DNA from: Streptomyces asoensis
GTDB taxonomy: Bacteria > Actinomycetota > Actinomycetes > Streptomycetales > Streptomycetaceae
Length of the DNA stretch: 64,000 nt
Reading direction: 5' to 3'
NCBI RefSeq assembly: GCF_016860545.1
Contig: NZ_BNEB01000002.1
Coordinates: 2,127,583 to 2,191,582 of the forward strand
Every line of letters starts with the position of its first letter. The stretch's first letter is position 1. The notes beneath the pieces are model-generated. The model had not been told where the DNA came from. It saw only the letters and a program-made list of their open reading frames with translations, and did no database searches. Below are positions 1 to 9,417 of the stretch, in pieces. Made by a program: the position numbers and the translations under genes.

Positions 1-2
1 GG

Positions 3-131
3 GCCGCTCTGCCCGTACCCGACAACGTCGACCTCTCGGACTACTCCGTGGTCGATGTGTCCGTCCAGCCCTACAACGGCAAACCCGACCACTCCGGCGA
101 CAGCATCGTCCGAGGCCCCTACGCCGGCTGA
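3..131 (+). CDS. C-terminal end of an anti-sigma factor (RskA-like), partial
   Basis: The window opens inside a gene. Frame 3 reads about 42 residues, LPVPDNVDLSDYSVVDVSVQ and onward, to a TGA at 129-131. This ending, with a beta-rich segment followed by NGKPDHSGDSIVRG, resembles the C-terminus of Streptomyces RskA-type zinc-finger anti-sigma factors. The membrane-spanning and sigma-binding parts lie outside the window, so the call rests on the tail alone. The next gene follows about 50 bp downstream on the same strand. Confidence 0.55.
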   Translation, partial: AALPVPDNVDLSDYSVVDVSVQPYNGKPDHSGDSIVRGPYAG

Positions 132-181
132 CTCCTCCCTGACATGATCCTCTCCGACCCGTGCGCGAACTGGAGAGGATC

Positions 182-484
182 ATGCTGCATCTTCTGTCAC
201 TGCACTACACGGCCCCGGAACGAGCCGCAGAGCCCTTCATCCCTGGCCACGTCGCCTACCTGGAACGGCACCACCAGAATGGGACCTTCCTGATCTCCGG
301 TCGGACCGTCCCCACGTCGATCGGCGGCGTGATCATCGCCCACGGCGTCGACCGCCCCGCAATCGAGCAGATCACCGCGCAGGACCCCTTCGTCGTCAAC
401 GGCGTGGCGGAATACACCATCACCACGATCACTCCGGGACGAGTCCACCCTGCCCTGGACTCACTGCTGGCCCCGGGCTGTTGA
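182..484 (+). CDS. YciI-like domain protein (YCII superfamily)
   Basis: A protein of 100 residues beginning MLHLLSLHYT. It has the YCII-fold layout: an N-terminal beta strand, then H-V-A-Y-L-E-R-H in the first helix, a TFLISGRTVP segment, and a DPFVVNGVAEYTI segment near the end. YCII proteins are small ferredoxin-like-fold proteins with a conserved His/Asp pair, and some act as dehalogenase-like or stress enzymes; the substrate here is unknown. An in-frame ATG at 161 exists, but a GGAGAGG ribosome-binding site at 171-177 supports the ATG at 182. The gene stands alone, with about 350 bp of non-coding DNA after it. Confidence 0.72.
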   Translation: MLHLLSLHYTAPERAAEPFIPGHVAYLERHHQNGTFLISGRTVPTSIGGVIIAHGVDRPAIEQITAQDPFVVNGVAEYTITTITPGRVHPALDSLLAPGC

Positions 485-839
485 CCATCGCCGGCCCTCG
501 CCACCCGGCCACGACGCACCGCGCAGCCGGACGGGAAACGCGAGGGCACAGCCGCTGGATCGCGTGCTTTCGCCCGGCGTCATCCGCACCCACACCCTGG
601 CCCCGCTCCGCGCGAGCGCGTCGGCGCGGGTTCAAAGGAGGTGGTGCCCCGGTGGTCGATTCCGGCCCCAGGAATCAGGGCGGCCGGACAGGCACACGAC
701 TACGGCGATGTCCTCACGCCGAACCGAACGCTCAACTTCCGCCCCGAGCGCGGCAACCAACGCCGATCCACATCGTCGTGTCGGCCGTTGTTGGACTCCC
801 GGCGTTCGAGCTGAATATCCATCAAGGGACGTAACTACC
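485..839. other. Intergenic stretch, no gene recognised
   Basis: About 355 bp between the YciI-like gene and the secreted-protein gene. Overlapping open frames exist on both strands, but none has a convincing start, ribosome-binding site or recognisable product. It presumably holds the promoter and leader of the downstream TTG-start gene. A run AAAGGAGGTGG near 632 looks like a ribosome-binding site, but nothing recognisable follows it. Confidence 0.4.
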
Positions 840-1283
840 TTGCGCAAAGCACGAATAGCCACTGTCCTCGGTGGCATCGCCGCCGCAACCTTGCTCACGA
901 TCGGCAACGCCTCGGCCGTCAACTTCGAAATCGACGAGGCCGACGCCACACCGTTTGACGGCAGTGTTCCGTCAGCCATGGCGTGCGCCCACAACTCCGT
1001 GGGCAAGGCCTGCTTCCGCGAGGTCGGGGACTGGTTCGAGATTGTCGACGAGAAGAAGGACGATCACGCGACCCTCGCTGCCTGGCGCCTCGTCTACCCC
1101 GAGAGCCAGGCGACCATTCGACAAGGCACCATCTGGAACACGGCCGGTTTCCAGACATACCGGTACCAGAACAAGGACCTCCACGAGGGCTACATCCTTG
1201 AGCTGCGGGTCTGCGCCGGCGAATGGCACAACAAGCATGTCATCGACAGCTCGTGCAGCGCATGGACGACGACCAAGTCCTGA
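840..1283 (+). CDS. Small secreted protein of unknown function
   Basis: A TTG start at 840, preceded by AAGGGA at 824-829, gives a protein of 147 residues. The N-terminus (L/M)RKARIATVLGGIAAATLL, ending near NASA, is a classical Sec signal peptide, so the mature part of about 120 residues should be exported. The mature chain carries four cysteines (AMACAHN, KACFRE, RVCAGE, SSCSAW), enough for two disulfides. It has a beta-rich body with alternating charged residues and ends SAWTTTKS. Streptomyces encode many such small secreted proteins, and no function can be assigned. The open frame extends upstream to 564 without a believable start. Confidence 0.6.
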   Translation: MRKARIATVLGGIAAATLLTIGNASAVNFEIDEADATPFDGSVPSAMACAHNSVGKACFREVGDWFEIVDEKKDDHATLAAWRLVYPESQATIRQGTIWNTAGFQTYRYQNKDLHEGYILELRVCAGEWHNKHVIDSSCSAWTTTKS

Positions 1284-1284
1284 A

Positions 1285-1332
1285 TGTCGACGGTCACGTA
1301 ATTCCCCGCGGCTAACTTCACGTAGTTCCCCA
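1285..1332. mobile_element. Possible orphan IS21-type terminus
   Basis: Starts with TGTCGACGGT, the same ten bases found at 1769 beside the istB end of the IS21 element. It carries two 13-bp direct repeats differing at one base, CACGTAATTCCCC (1295-1307) and CACGTAGTTCCCC (1319-1331), 24 bp apart. Multiple terminal repeats of this kind are typical IstA-binding sites at IS21-family ends. No transposase adjoins it, so it would be a solo end left by a deleted copy. Confidence 0.35.
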
Positions 1333-1408
1333 GGACGTCGTCCCTCCGCTGGGGGCACCGGCTTCGTGCGTCGGGAACCTGGACGATCGGCTGATCGTCT
1401 TCTTGAGC

Positions 1409-1759
1409 ATGCCCCGCGTTCTAATTCTTGGAATCGACCCGCGTGCAGTGCCCGGGATGGACGGAGACGCCATCCGAGCGGCCCTTGAGCAGGAACTGGC
1501 CAGATTCGGCGATCACGCCATCGATGCGTCCATGACGCTGATCGAGCTGGACGAGTCGGCCGAGTCGACGATCGTTGCAGCGCTGTCCGAGCACAGCTGG
1601 GACGTCGTCGTCATCGGGGGTGGGATCCGCAAGCCGGAGCCGCTCATGCCGCTGTTTGAGCAGGTCGTGAATCTGGTTCGGCGGCATGCGCCGAAGGCGG
1701 CGATCGCGTTCAACACGAGCGGCGGTGACAGCGTCGAAGCCGCTCAGCGGTGGCTGTGA
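1409..1759 (+). CDS. Hypothetical protein with a Rossmann-like fold
   Basis: A protein of 116 residues from ATG 1409; a TTG two codons upstream at 1403 is the alternative. It begins MPRVLILGIDPRAVPG and has a strand-helix pattern with hydrophobic strands VLILGI, MTLIEL, WDVVVIGGG and AAIAFNTSGG, resembling a flavodoxin- or receiver-like alpha/beta sandwich without clear catalytic residues. No convincing ribosome-binding site is visible. It lies between the orphan IS-like terminus and the IS21 element, so it may be a passenger or a bystander. Function unknown. Confidence 0.5.
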   Translation: MPRVLILGIDPRAVPGMDGDAIRAALEQELARFGDHAIDASMTLIELDESAESTIVAALSEHSWDVVVIGGGIRKPEPLMPLFEQVVNLVRRHAPKAAIAFNTSGGDSVEAAQRWL

Positions 1760-1782
1760 GCCGGAGTGTGTCGACGGTGATC

Positions 1783-1822
1783 CCTCAGGGGCTGTGGCCA
1801 CGCAACTGCCCAGCCCCTGAGG
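1783..1822. terminator. Stem-loop beyond istB
   Basis: A perfect 12-bp inverted repeat, CCTCAGGGGCTG (1783-1794) and CAGCCCCTGAGG (1811-1822), with a 16-base loop. It lies between the convergent ends of the hypothetical gene (stop 1759) and istB (stop 1832), where it could serve as a terminator or an IS-end structure. There is no T-run, as is usual in high-GC actinobacteria. Confidence 0.5.
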
Positions 1823-1831
1823 TGGTTTCGC

Positions 1832-2602
1832 CTATTTGACCGGGGGCTTGGTCGGGTCGGTAGGGCCCTTCGGTCGTTTGTTGGGTCGGTAGCTGGGGCC
1901 GTTCATGATGACTTGGTGGCTGGCGTTGATCAGCCGGTCGAGGAGGGACTCCGCGACGACCGGGTTGGGGAAGAGGGGATACCAGTCGCTGGGTGCCCTG
2001 TTGCTGGTGATGATCAGGGACCGGCCCTGCCGCTCGGAGACGAGTTCGTAGAGGTCGTCGGCCTGGGCGGCGGACAGCTGGCGCATGGCGAAGTCGTCGA
2101 GGATGAGCACGTCGGGCCGGATCAGTTCGCGGATGCGTTTGTCCCAGGTGCGGTCCGCGTGACCGCCGGCGAGCTCGGCCAGGATGCGGCTGGTCTTGGC
2201 GAAGCGGACGTTGGCGCCCTGGCGGATAGCCTGGTGGCCGAGGGCCTGCGCGACGTGTGTCTTGCCGACCCCGACGGGGCCGAACAGGATGACGGACTTG
2301 CCGGAGTGGAGCCAGCGCTGGGCGGCAAGGTCGCGGATCTGTGCGGCGGGCAGCTTCGGGGAGGCGTTGAAGTCGAAGCCCTCCAAGGTGGCCTGCTGTT
2401 CGAACTTCGCTCTGCGCAGGCGCCGTTCGAGGGCGACGGACTCGCGGCGGGTGATCTCGTCGTGGCAGAGGACCTGGAGGAAGTCGAGGTGTCCGAGCTC
2501 GCCTTTCTGGGCCTGGGTGAGGCGGGCGTCGAGTGTTTCCAGCATCCCGGACAGCCGCAGGGTCTTCAGCGAGTCGCGCAGGGCGGTGGTCATCACGCTC
2601 AT
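1832..2602 (-). CDS. istB: IstB-like ATPase, transposition helper of IS21 family
   Basis: A protein of 256 residues. IstB is the AAA+ helper that loads onto target DNA and stimulates the IstA transposase. A Walker A motif, GPVGVGKTH, follows the strand SVILFG near residue 105, and a Walker B-like strand, VLILDDFA, lies about 60 residues later. An LITSNRAP sensor region and the IstB C-terminus (LDRLINASHQVIMNG) follow. The length matches the usual 250-260 residues. The ATG overlaps the istA stop as ATGA, giving translational coupling. The frame appears intact, so it could work in trans with a functional IstA. Confidence 0.9.
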   Translation of the reverse strand: MSVMTTALRDSLKTLRLSGMLETLDARLTQAQKGELGHLDFLQVLCHDEITRRESVALERRLRRAKFEQQATLEGFDFNASPKLPAAQIRDLAAQRWLHSGKSVILFGPVGVGKTHVAQALGHQAIRQGANVRFAKTSRILAELAGGHADRTWDKRIRELIRPDVLILDDFAMRQLSAAQADDLYELVSERQGRSLIITSNRAPSDWYPLFPNPVVAESLLDRLINASHQVIMNGPSYRPNKRPKGPTDPTKPPVK

Positions 2603-4216
2603 CGCACGGCCTCCTCAGCGTCACCGTGGTCCTGGTCGTCGTGAAAGTCGCCCAGAGTCTGGGTGGGGACGGTGGTGGCGAACAGGCCTTCGGGGCCGTG
2701 CAGGAAGGCCGCGGCTCCGCCGTCGCCGGTCTCGGGCTCCGGATCGGTCTCGGTGCCGGCAACCAGGATCCCTTTGACGGTGCGGTAGGAGGGGTCACCG
2801 ACCGTGATGGCCTTGATGCAAGCGGCTTCCAGACGGGCATCGCCGTACTTCTTCCGCAGTCCGAGGACCCCCTGGGCCGCGCGGAGCCGGTAGAGAGCGT
2901 TGACTTCCAGCAGCTGGTCGATGACCTCACGGCAGGCATCGCCGACCTGTGATGCCTGGCCGCGGCACCAGATCGGCGTCCGCATCTGGAAGGCGATCTT
3001 CTCGGGCGGGTAGTCGTTCTTGTCGGTCCGTTTGCCCTGCTCCAGGGCGGCGTGGGTCTTGACCAGCTCACCCTCGTGGAAGATCTGGACCATGGTGGCG
3101 GTGGAGCGGACATCGCCCCGGCGGCCGATGAGTTTCCAGGGCACCGAGTAGAGGGTGCGGCCGACCTTGACGTGAATATCCGTCCCCACCACAGCAGTTG
3201 ACCATCTCGCCAGAACGAACGGCGTCTCGGGCAGCGGCACAAGAGCCTTGGCCTCCACCGCCTCGAACACCGACAACGGCTTCGCGCCGCCCAACGGTCG
3301 GCACTGCCGTTGGCCTGCGACATTCGTCGCCCAAAGCAGGGCCTCGGCCTGCATGTGCTCCAGCGAGGTGAACCGGCGCCCGCTCCAGAACGAGTCACGG
3401 ACATAAGGCATGGGCCGCTCGACCCTGGGTTTGTCCTTCGGCTTCGAGGCGCGGGCCGGATCGACCAACGTGCCGTAGTAGGCGGCAAGTTCGGCGTACG
3501 ACTTGTTGATCTGCGGGTCGTAGAGGTCCGGCTTGTCCACCCCGGTCTTCAGGTTGTCCGGGACCAGACGCCGTGGGACGCCACCGAAGAAGCGGAAGGC
3601 TTCCGCATGCGCGAGGGTCCAGGCGTGCTGGTCCATGTGCACCGCCGGGCGGACGAACATGTGCCGCGAGCTGGGGAGCACCATCACGAACGCCCAGATC
3701 CGGTGACGTTTCCCGGTGGCCGGGTTGATCCACTGCCCGAGGAAGCCGTAGTCGATCTGGGCTTCCGAGCCCGGCTCGACAACATCCCGCAGCACCGTGA
3801 TCTTCGAGCGGGCCGCCTCGTCGGGCAGGTTCTCATGCACCCAGCGGCGGAACGTCGACAAGGACACCTTCAACTTCCCCTCGTCCCGGAGCCGTTGGTG
3901 GATCGTGGTGACCGTCGTGGTCTCCAGCAGCGACTTGACGTAGTCGCGGTGCGGTTCGATCTCGCCCCACCTGACCTGGTTCAGCTGTCCGGCTGGCCAG
4001 CTCTGGGAACCAGCTCTTGAGCAGCTTGGCCCAGTCTGTCTCACTCATCGGCGGGCCGCCCGGGGTGATGCCGGCCTCCTCGGCCGGGGCCAGGTACTTC
4101 CTGACCGTCTTGCGGTCCACCCCCAGCGAGGCGGACACCTGGCTCTTGGAGCGGCCTGCGTACCAGTGCACGTAGATCTCGACGATGTCGATCACGGTGA
4201 ATGTTCTCCTTGCCAT
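2599..4216 (-). pseudogene. istA: IS21-family transposase IstA, frameshifted
   Basis: The N-terminal frame (4216 down to about 4000) gives MARRTFTVIDIVEIYVHWY, then the helix-turn-helix SQVSASLGVDRKTVRKYLAP. The remaining 460 or so residues continue in another frame from about 3995 to the stop at 2599. That part holds the integrase core with the DDE residues in QIDYGFLG, LVPDNLKTGV and KPRVERPMPY. One base out of phase near 3985-4000, after WFPELAS, separates the two halves. This could be an inactivating indel or programmed frameshifting, but no obvious slippery heptamer is visible, so a pseudogene is more likely. The stop overlaps the istB start. Confidence 0.8.
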
Positions 4217-4285
4217 CCGGCGTGTCCGTCGACCTCTCGGTTCGCAGGTCGAGGGACCGCGACGTCTCCGAGAGGGCCAGGACCC

Positions 4286-4972
4286 TCAACCCGAGCACCG
4301 GCATGCCCCCGGATCGCGGTTGTCTCCTCTGCCAGGGATGCGCAGGAGCTCGGAACGACGATTGCCGTGGTGGAGGAGCCAGGCGACTGCGCGTTCGACC
4401 GGTGGTCTCCAGCGCCGGTAGTCGGCTTGCCAGCCGGGGTCGGTGGTGGCCTGGCGGCGGGCAGCCGCGAGCAGGTCGTGGTGGGGGCGGACGGTCACGA
4501 TGCGGCCGGCCTTGGCTTTGGTGCACCGCTCACGCAGGGGACGTCCGGTGCACAGGTTCCCGAAAGCCGCCTTGCGCTGGTTGTGCTGCCCGCCGGGGTC
4601 CGACAGCGCAACTGTGTGTCCCGCGGGGCAGGTCACCGTGGCGGCGGCGGTGCTGATGACGAAGTCGTCCAGGGTGAAGCCGCCCAGGACAGCCGCCCGT
4701 AGCGGCGCGGGTTTGAAAAACAGCAGGTGGCCTGCTGCTTCGAGGGCCTGGCGGGCCTCGCCGGTGGAGTAGGCGGTATCACCGAAGGCGTCCACCGGCC
4801 TGTCTTCCCCGGCGAGCAGGTCCACGCCGACGGTGGCCTCGTGGTGCTCGGGCCCGACGCCGGGAGTGAGGGCCACAGCGGTGTATAACGCGGTCTCCGG
4901 CTCGATGGCCAGGAAGCGGGCCTCGACGCGACCGGAACCGTGCTGGTGGACGCCGTTCTTGGGGTGAACGAG
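4286..4972 (-). pseudogene. IS1182-type transposase relic
   Basis: Reading the minus strand from about 4972 gives HPKNGVHQHG, then IEPETALYTAVALTPGVGPEHHEA, DAFGDTAYST, a TVTCPAGHT segment, LCTGRPLRERCTKAKAGR, HHDLLAAARRQA and YRRWRPPVERAVAWLLHHGNRR. This is the C-terminal half of IS1182-family transposases, which carry a split DDE catalytic domain with an inserted Cys-rich region. After GNRR (near 4361) the usual LRYRG continuation is lost and the frame runs into unrelated sequence until a stop at 4286. The N-terminal half is missing on the other side. It abuts the IS21 element. Confidence 0.65.
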
Positions 4973-5118
4973 GTCTGCGCCCAGCGGCCGGTGGGGGCGG
5001 CGGCTCCCGCACCACCCCGTGGCGGCCCCTGGTCACCGGTGACCTCGCCCAGCGAAATTTCATGGACCCGAAGGCGCAGACTCCGACGCGGCCGAGGTCG
5101 GATCTGGGTCCTGGTCGC

Positions 5119-8100
5119 TCAGCCTTTCGCCCATGTCAACTCCTTGACGAACTCCGACAGCTCCGGGCGCAAGGCGGCCAGTTCGCGCAGATCGGAACAG
5201 AGTTCGTCCGGTTCCCACGGATACCGCATCGCCGGCAGCGCCCGGTTGTACCAAGCACGGGCCTGGCGCGGGCCACCGAGTGCCGCGCAGTACACGGCGA
5301 CCTTGCCCGCGCCCAACCCGTACCACCGCTCGCTGGTGCCGAGGTCACCGCGCTCCAGGCGCAGCGCCAGGCCGATCTGCCGCCGTCCGTGCTGCTCCTC
5401 GCCCGTTGTCAGGAGTGAGAGGCCGTGCTGGTAGCGATACCAGGCCGTGTCCGGCTCCGCCGCGCTGGCCGCTCGGGTGTCCGCGGCGGCCTCTGAGAGG
5501 CGGCCGAGCCCGCGCAGTGCCCGGGCGCGGCTCAGCAGCAGAAGGGGCGTGTCCGCTTCCCGCAGCAGGGGCAGAGCCTGCGCGTAAAGCCCCTGGGCCA
5601 CCATCGCCTCGGCCTGCCGGGCCGACACCTGGGCGTCGTCGGGCCGCAGGTCACGGGCCCGGGTGAAGACGTCGAGCGCTTCGTCGAAGCGGCGCACGCG
5701 CAGCAGGAATCCGCCGTGGGCCAGCAACGCGAAGACCGAGTCGTGGTCGAGCTCCACCGCGGCGGCGAGGTCCGCCTCGCCGAGGTCGCCGCGGCCCAGC
5801 TGCCACAGCAGGGCGGCCCGTTCGTGGTGAACCGGGACGAGGGCCCGCTCCCGCTCCGCCGGGCCGAAGAGGCGGAGGGTTCGCGTCGCGATGTCCACGG
5901 CCGCCGGGCCCTCGCCCAACGCGTCGAGGTGGCGCATCACCGTGAGCGAGGCCCGTACCGTTGCCGTCCGACGCGAGGGGCCTGCGTCGCTCTCCGCCGC
6001 CGCGGTCAGCCGGTGACTCGCGGCTTCCACCAGCGCGGCCGGAGCGACGGCCGGATCCTGGGTCACCAGGATCCGCGCCCGGTGCAGCAGCACTTGGGCG
6101 AGCAGACCGTCGAGGACCGGGTCGTTCAGCCAGAGGGGGGCGGGTGAGCGCAGGAGTCTCGCGGCGTCGTCGTAGCAATCGGCCGCCGTCGCGTCCGAGC
6201 CGAACTCCCGGTGCAAGGCCCCGATCCTGGCGAGAGAACCGGCCAACCGTGCCGGTTCGCCCGGAACACGCGCGGCCACCACCCGGGCCCGGACCGCGGC
6301 CTCCTCCAGGGCACGGGGCGCCGCCGGGCACGGCCCGTGGTAGCCGGCCGCGGTGATCAGCTCGTCGGCGAGGCGGGGTTCGACAGCCACGCGGTCGACC
6401 CTGACCAGGAAACGAAGCATCCACATCCACGTGGCGTGGGCGGTCCGCGCAGCCGCCGGGTTCGACGCGGCGAGTGCTCGTCGCGCCCGGTGGGCCTCCG
6501 CGGCGATCGCCTGGTCCCACTGGTGTGCTTCGGCCAGCGAGGTCAGCGGTCCATGAGCGGCGCGGTCCTCCCATGCCGGCCGGGGCGACACGGGTCGCCA
6601 CAGAAGCGGAAGGGCCCGGCCCACATCGGTGGCCTCCCACGTGGTGCGGCCCTCGGCGGCCGCGGACCGGGCGGCCGTGGCCAGTGTCCGGGCGGCCAGC
6701 GGCGTCAGGGGGAGCGGTCCCCGGAGCGTGTCGGCGGGGTCGGTCGAGCCGGCCAATGCCGCCGCGAGGTGTTCGGGGCCGATCCAGGCCGCGCCCGCCC
6801 CCTGTGCATGGGCCTGTGCGGAGGACGTCAATGCGTGTACGGAGGAGGCGGCCGGCAGCCCGGTCGGGGACTGCCGCACGAGGTGCTCGATGTCCACACC
6901 GGGGTGCCCTTGTACGCGGGCGGCCTGTCGAGCGGTCAGCAGAAGACGGACGGCGGCCGGTGTGGCGCGGCAGCGGAGCACACGGTCGGCCGCCGTTTCG
7001 CCCGGGTCCCCGGACGCGACGGATGCAGACGGGTCCACTTGGGCGAGGATCCCCTCCGGCCCGAGCAAACCCGTGGTCGCGGCCGCATGCCGGGCGGCAC
7101 GGGCCACGGCGCTGCGGGCGTCAGGAGTGAGCAGTTCGAGAGGGAAGCCGGGACCGCTCCAGCGGATCTCGGGGACCGGGCAGAGGGAGGCGGTCGGGCT
7201 GTGCCGGTGCCGAACCCGAAAGTACGCCTCGTCGAGGTCCGCTCCCCCTGTGCCGAGGAGTGCCGCGAGGCCCCCTCGGCGGGAAGCTGTCAGGGTTTCG
7301 AGCAGTCGCTCCGCGGCGAGACCGGTCTCACCGGCGTGTGCGGCGGCCGCCCGGGCCCGGCTGAGGGCCGCTCGCAGGTCGCGGTCCGGTTCCGGCACCT
7401 TCCGGGCTCCGGGACCGCCGTCGGCTCCGTACTGCGCGCGCAGCGCGCGGCGCAGTCGCCCGGCGTCGAAGCCGCACGGTTCCGTCAGCAGCGCGCACCC
7501 CGGCTCGTCGAGCAGGACGAGAAGGAGGTGCCCTGGCGTCACCTGTCCGTGTCCCAGGGCGTGGGCCTCCGCCATGGCCGACAGCACCGGCCAGCACCGC
7601 CCGCCGGTGAGCCGGTCGACACGCGTCAGCCAGCCGGGAGGCTCCACCAACAGGCGCGGCGCCACCAGGCGGGGCGGTGCGAGCTCCGTGGGGTCCCGCC
7701 GGACCGCCTCGGCCGCGTCGGGCAGCGTCGGACCGCCGGTCGGTCGGGCGGTCGGGGGCTCGGCGCCCGGCCCGCTGGCGGCCGCCGGGATCGGTGCGCG
7801 TGTCCCGGCCACGCCCCCCGGCGGCCGAAGAGGCGTGCGAGCAGACGGCGAGTGGGCCACCCCGAGGTCGCGGTGGTCCGAGGTGGCATGGTGGACGGCG
7901 GGAACGAGGGCGGGCTCGGCCGGGCCGATCCTGGAGCCGGGTACCGGGCCATGCCGAGGGTGCGTGAGCAGACTGTTCCGGACGCGGACGAGAGCGGGGG
8001 CGAACACTGTCGGCTCGACCACGCGGAGTCTCTCGAACAGCCGCTGTGCCACCTGTGTATGGGTGCGGGCTTCCTGAGGGGTGTGCCATCCCTCCCACCA

Positions 8101-9417
8101 GGCGGCCTCGTCCTGTCCGGCAGCGGTGTCGCTCCAGGTGCGGGTCTCGTGGCGAAGCCTGGCCCACGCGCGCTGGGCCACCGGGTCGGCGAAGACGGCG
8201 GCGCGCCTCTCGGGGGCGTGTCGTCTCCCGGAGGTGGGCTGCTCGTCCGTCTCCGTGGGCGAACGGCGGTCCAACTCGTCGCGGTAGATGCGCAGCCGTG
8301 CCGTCAGAAGCGGATCATCGAAGTGCTCCGCGAGGTGACAGGCGGCACGGCGGGCGATCCTGTCATCGCTGGCGGGTGCGTACCCTTCGTCGATCCGCTG
8401 CCGCATTTCGTCGGCCTGCGCCTCCGTCCACATCCGCACGGCGTGCCGCCAGCGCACCGGCAGACGGACGCGCCACCAGGTGAGGACCCGCAGGGACGTG
8501 AAGACCACATGGCGGTACACGCCGGTCTCCTCGGCCGCCCGGTGGAACGCGTCCGCTGCCTCCCCCGGGGAGCCCGCGCGGGCCAGGCGGTGCCCGGCGG
8601 CCCGGTGGAGGGCGAACAGGGCGCGCTGGTTGCCCGCCCGGATCCGTTGGCCGCTCAGTGCCTCCGCCACCGACCTGTATTCGTTCTCGGGATCCACGGT
8701 CAGCCGCCGGTTCCGAAGATGGATCACAGCAGCCGTCGTGCGCAGCAGTTCATCGGTGTCGCGATTTCTCTGGGTGAACGACTGGGCTGCGCGCAGGGCG
8801 CCGCCCGCGCTGTCGCGATCGTCCGACTCGTCGAGGGCCCAAGCACGAAGCGTCTGGGCGCGCACCACGCGCACGGCGTCGGCTCCGAGCGGGAGGGCGG
8901 TGGAGGCGACGGCGGCTCCGGCGGCGAGCTCCGCGGCCAGCACGGGACAACCCGAGCGCAACGCGGCCTCCGCCGCCCTGCCGAGCAGGGGGCGCAGACA
9001 GTCGTCCCCCGGTGAGTGCGCCGCGAGGATCTCGAGATACTCCTGGAGAGCGGTCGCGGGCCGGCCTCTTCGCAGGTCCCGGTCGGCGTGCGCGATACGG
9101 TCGCGCGCCGAGTGGGGACATCGGATCCCTGGAGAGACGCCGAGCGACCGCAACGGGGACGCCGCCCAGAGCCGGAGGGGACGCTCCCACAGTGTGCGGC
9201 AACAGACGGCGGCGAGGAACGGCAGGTCCGGTAGGTCGAGCCACAGCCAGGCGGCAGCGGCCGCGGGCACGCCGATGACGTGGTGGCGGGGCAGCAGCCA
9301 GGCGACCGCGACCAGGGCGGCCGCGACCGGCCAGGGCAGGTGGAGGAAAGCCCACCACGCCCCCGCCGCCAGCGGAGCCAGACCGAACAGGGAGACACCT
9401 ACAGTGCGAAGCGTCAC
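5119..9417 (-). CDS. Giant membrane protein with ClpN-like repeats and C-terminal TPRs (CHAT operon gene 4)
   Basis: A protein of 1432 residues if translation starts at GTG 9417, which overlaps the preceding CHAT-gene stop as GTGA; an in-frame ATG lies at 9456. Residues 1-80 hold two to three hydrophobic segments (VSLFGLAPLAAGAWWAFL, PVAAALVAVAWLL). A helical TPR-like region follows to about 450, then a Pro-rich linker. From about 597 to 950 come several ClpN-like helical repeats (SAMAEAHALGHGQVTPGHLL, SSAQAHAQGAGAAWIGPEHL) with no AAA+ ATPase. Classical TPR repeats fill residues 960-1425. No catalytic motif is visible. It is the last gene of the operon and is probably a membrane-tethered scaffold or sensor for the CHAT protease. 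Its long opposite-strand frames are shadows. Confidence 0.7.
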   Translation of the reverse strand: MTLRTVGVSLFGLAPLAAGAWWAFLHLPWPVAAALVAVAWLLPRHHVIGVPAAAAAWLWLDLPDLPFLAAVCCRTLWERPLRLWAASPLRSLGVSPGIRCPHSARDRIAHADRDLRRGRPATALQEYLEILAAHSPGDDCLRPLLGRAAEAALRSGCPVLAAELAAGAAVASTALPLGADAVRVVRAQTLRAWALDESDDRDSAGGALRAAQSFTQRNRDTDELLRTTAAVIHLRNRRLTVDPENEYRSVAEALSGQRIRAGNQRALFALHRAAGHRLARAGSPGEAADAFHRAAEETGVYRHVVFTSLRVLTWWRVRLPVRWRHAVRMWTEAQADEMRQRIDEGYAPASDDRIARRAACHLAEHFDDPLLTARLRIYRDELDRRSPTETDEQPTSGRRHAPERRAAVFADPVAQRAWARLRHETRTWSDTAAGQDEAAWWEGWHTPQEARTHTQVAQRLFERLRVVEPTVFAPALVRVRNSLLTHPRHGPVPGSRIGPAEPALVPAVHHATSDHRDLGVAHSPSARTPLRPPGGVAGTRAPIPAAASGPGAEPPTARPTGGPTLPDAAEAVRRDPTELAPPRLVAPRLLVEPPGWLTRVDRLTGGRCWPVLSAMAEAHALGHGQVTPGHLLLVLLDEPGCALLTEPCGFDAGRLRRALRAQYGADGGPGARKVPEPDRDLRAALSRARAAAAHAGETGLAAERLLETLTASRRGGLAALLGTGGADLDEAYFRVRHRHSPTASLCPVPEIRWSGPGFPLELLTPDARSAVARAARHAAATTGLLGPEGILAQVDPSASVASGDPGETAADRVLRCRATPAAVRLLLTARQAARVQGHPGVDIEHLVRQSPTGLPAASSVHALTSSAQAHAQGAGAAWIGPEHLAAALAGSTDPADTLRGPLPLTPLAARTLATAARSAAAEGRTTWEATDVGRALPLLWRPVSPRPAWEDRAAHGPLTSLAEAHQWDQAIAAEAHRARRALAASNPAAARTAHATWMWMLRFLVRVDRVAVEPRLADELITAAGYHGPCPAAPRALEEAAVRARVVAARVPGEPARLAGSLARIGALHREFGSDATAADCYDDAARLLRSPAPLWLNDPVLDGLLAQVLLHRARILVTQDPAVAPAALVEAASHRLTAAAESDAGPSRRTATVRASLTVMRHLDALGEGPAAVDIATRTLRLFGPAERERALVPVHHERAALLWQLGRGDLGEADLAAAVELDHDSVFALLAHGGFLLRVRRFDEALDVFTRARDLRPDDAQVSARQAEAMVAQGLYAQALPLLREADTPLLLLSRARALRGLGRLSEAAADTRAASAAEPDTAWYRYQHGLSLLTTGEEQHGRRQIGLALRLERGDLGTSERWYGLGAGKVAVYCAALGGPRQARAWYNRALPAMRYPWEPDELCSDLRELAALRPELSEFVKELTWAKG

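Larger units (their letters stand above)
1769..4233 (-). mobile_element. IS21-family insertion sequence (istA frameshifted)
   Basis: Holds the two overlapping genes typical of IS21 elements, istA and istB, read on the minus strand. The boundary on the istB side is proposed at TGTCGACGG (1769-1777). The 8-bp inverted match CCGTCGAC lies at 4226-4233, just upstream of istA, but this leaves little room for a standard terminus, so the istA-side boundary is uncertain and could lie further out, up to about 4360. The relic of an IS1182-type transposase abuts that side, so the element probably sits in an older IS. istA carries a frameshift. Confidence 0.65.

Noticed and set aside
6211..9015. 934-codon plus-strand frame opposite the giant ClpN/TPR gene
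   Set aside because: The product is Gly/Arg-rich without domain pattern, and the opposite strand carries coherent ClpN-like and TPR repeats.
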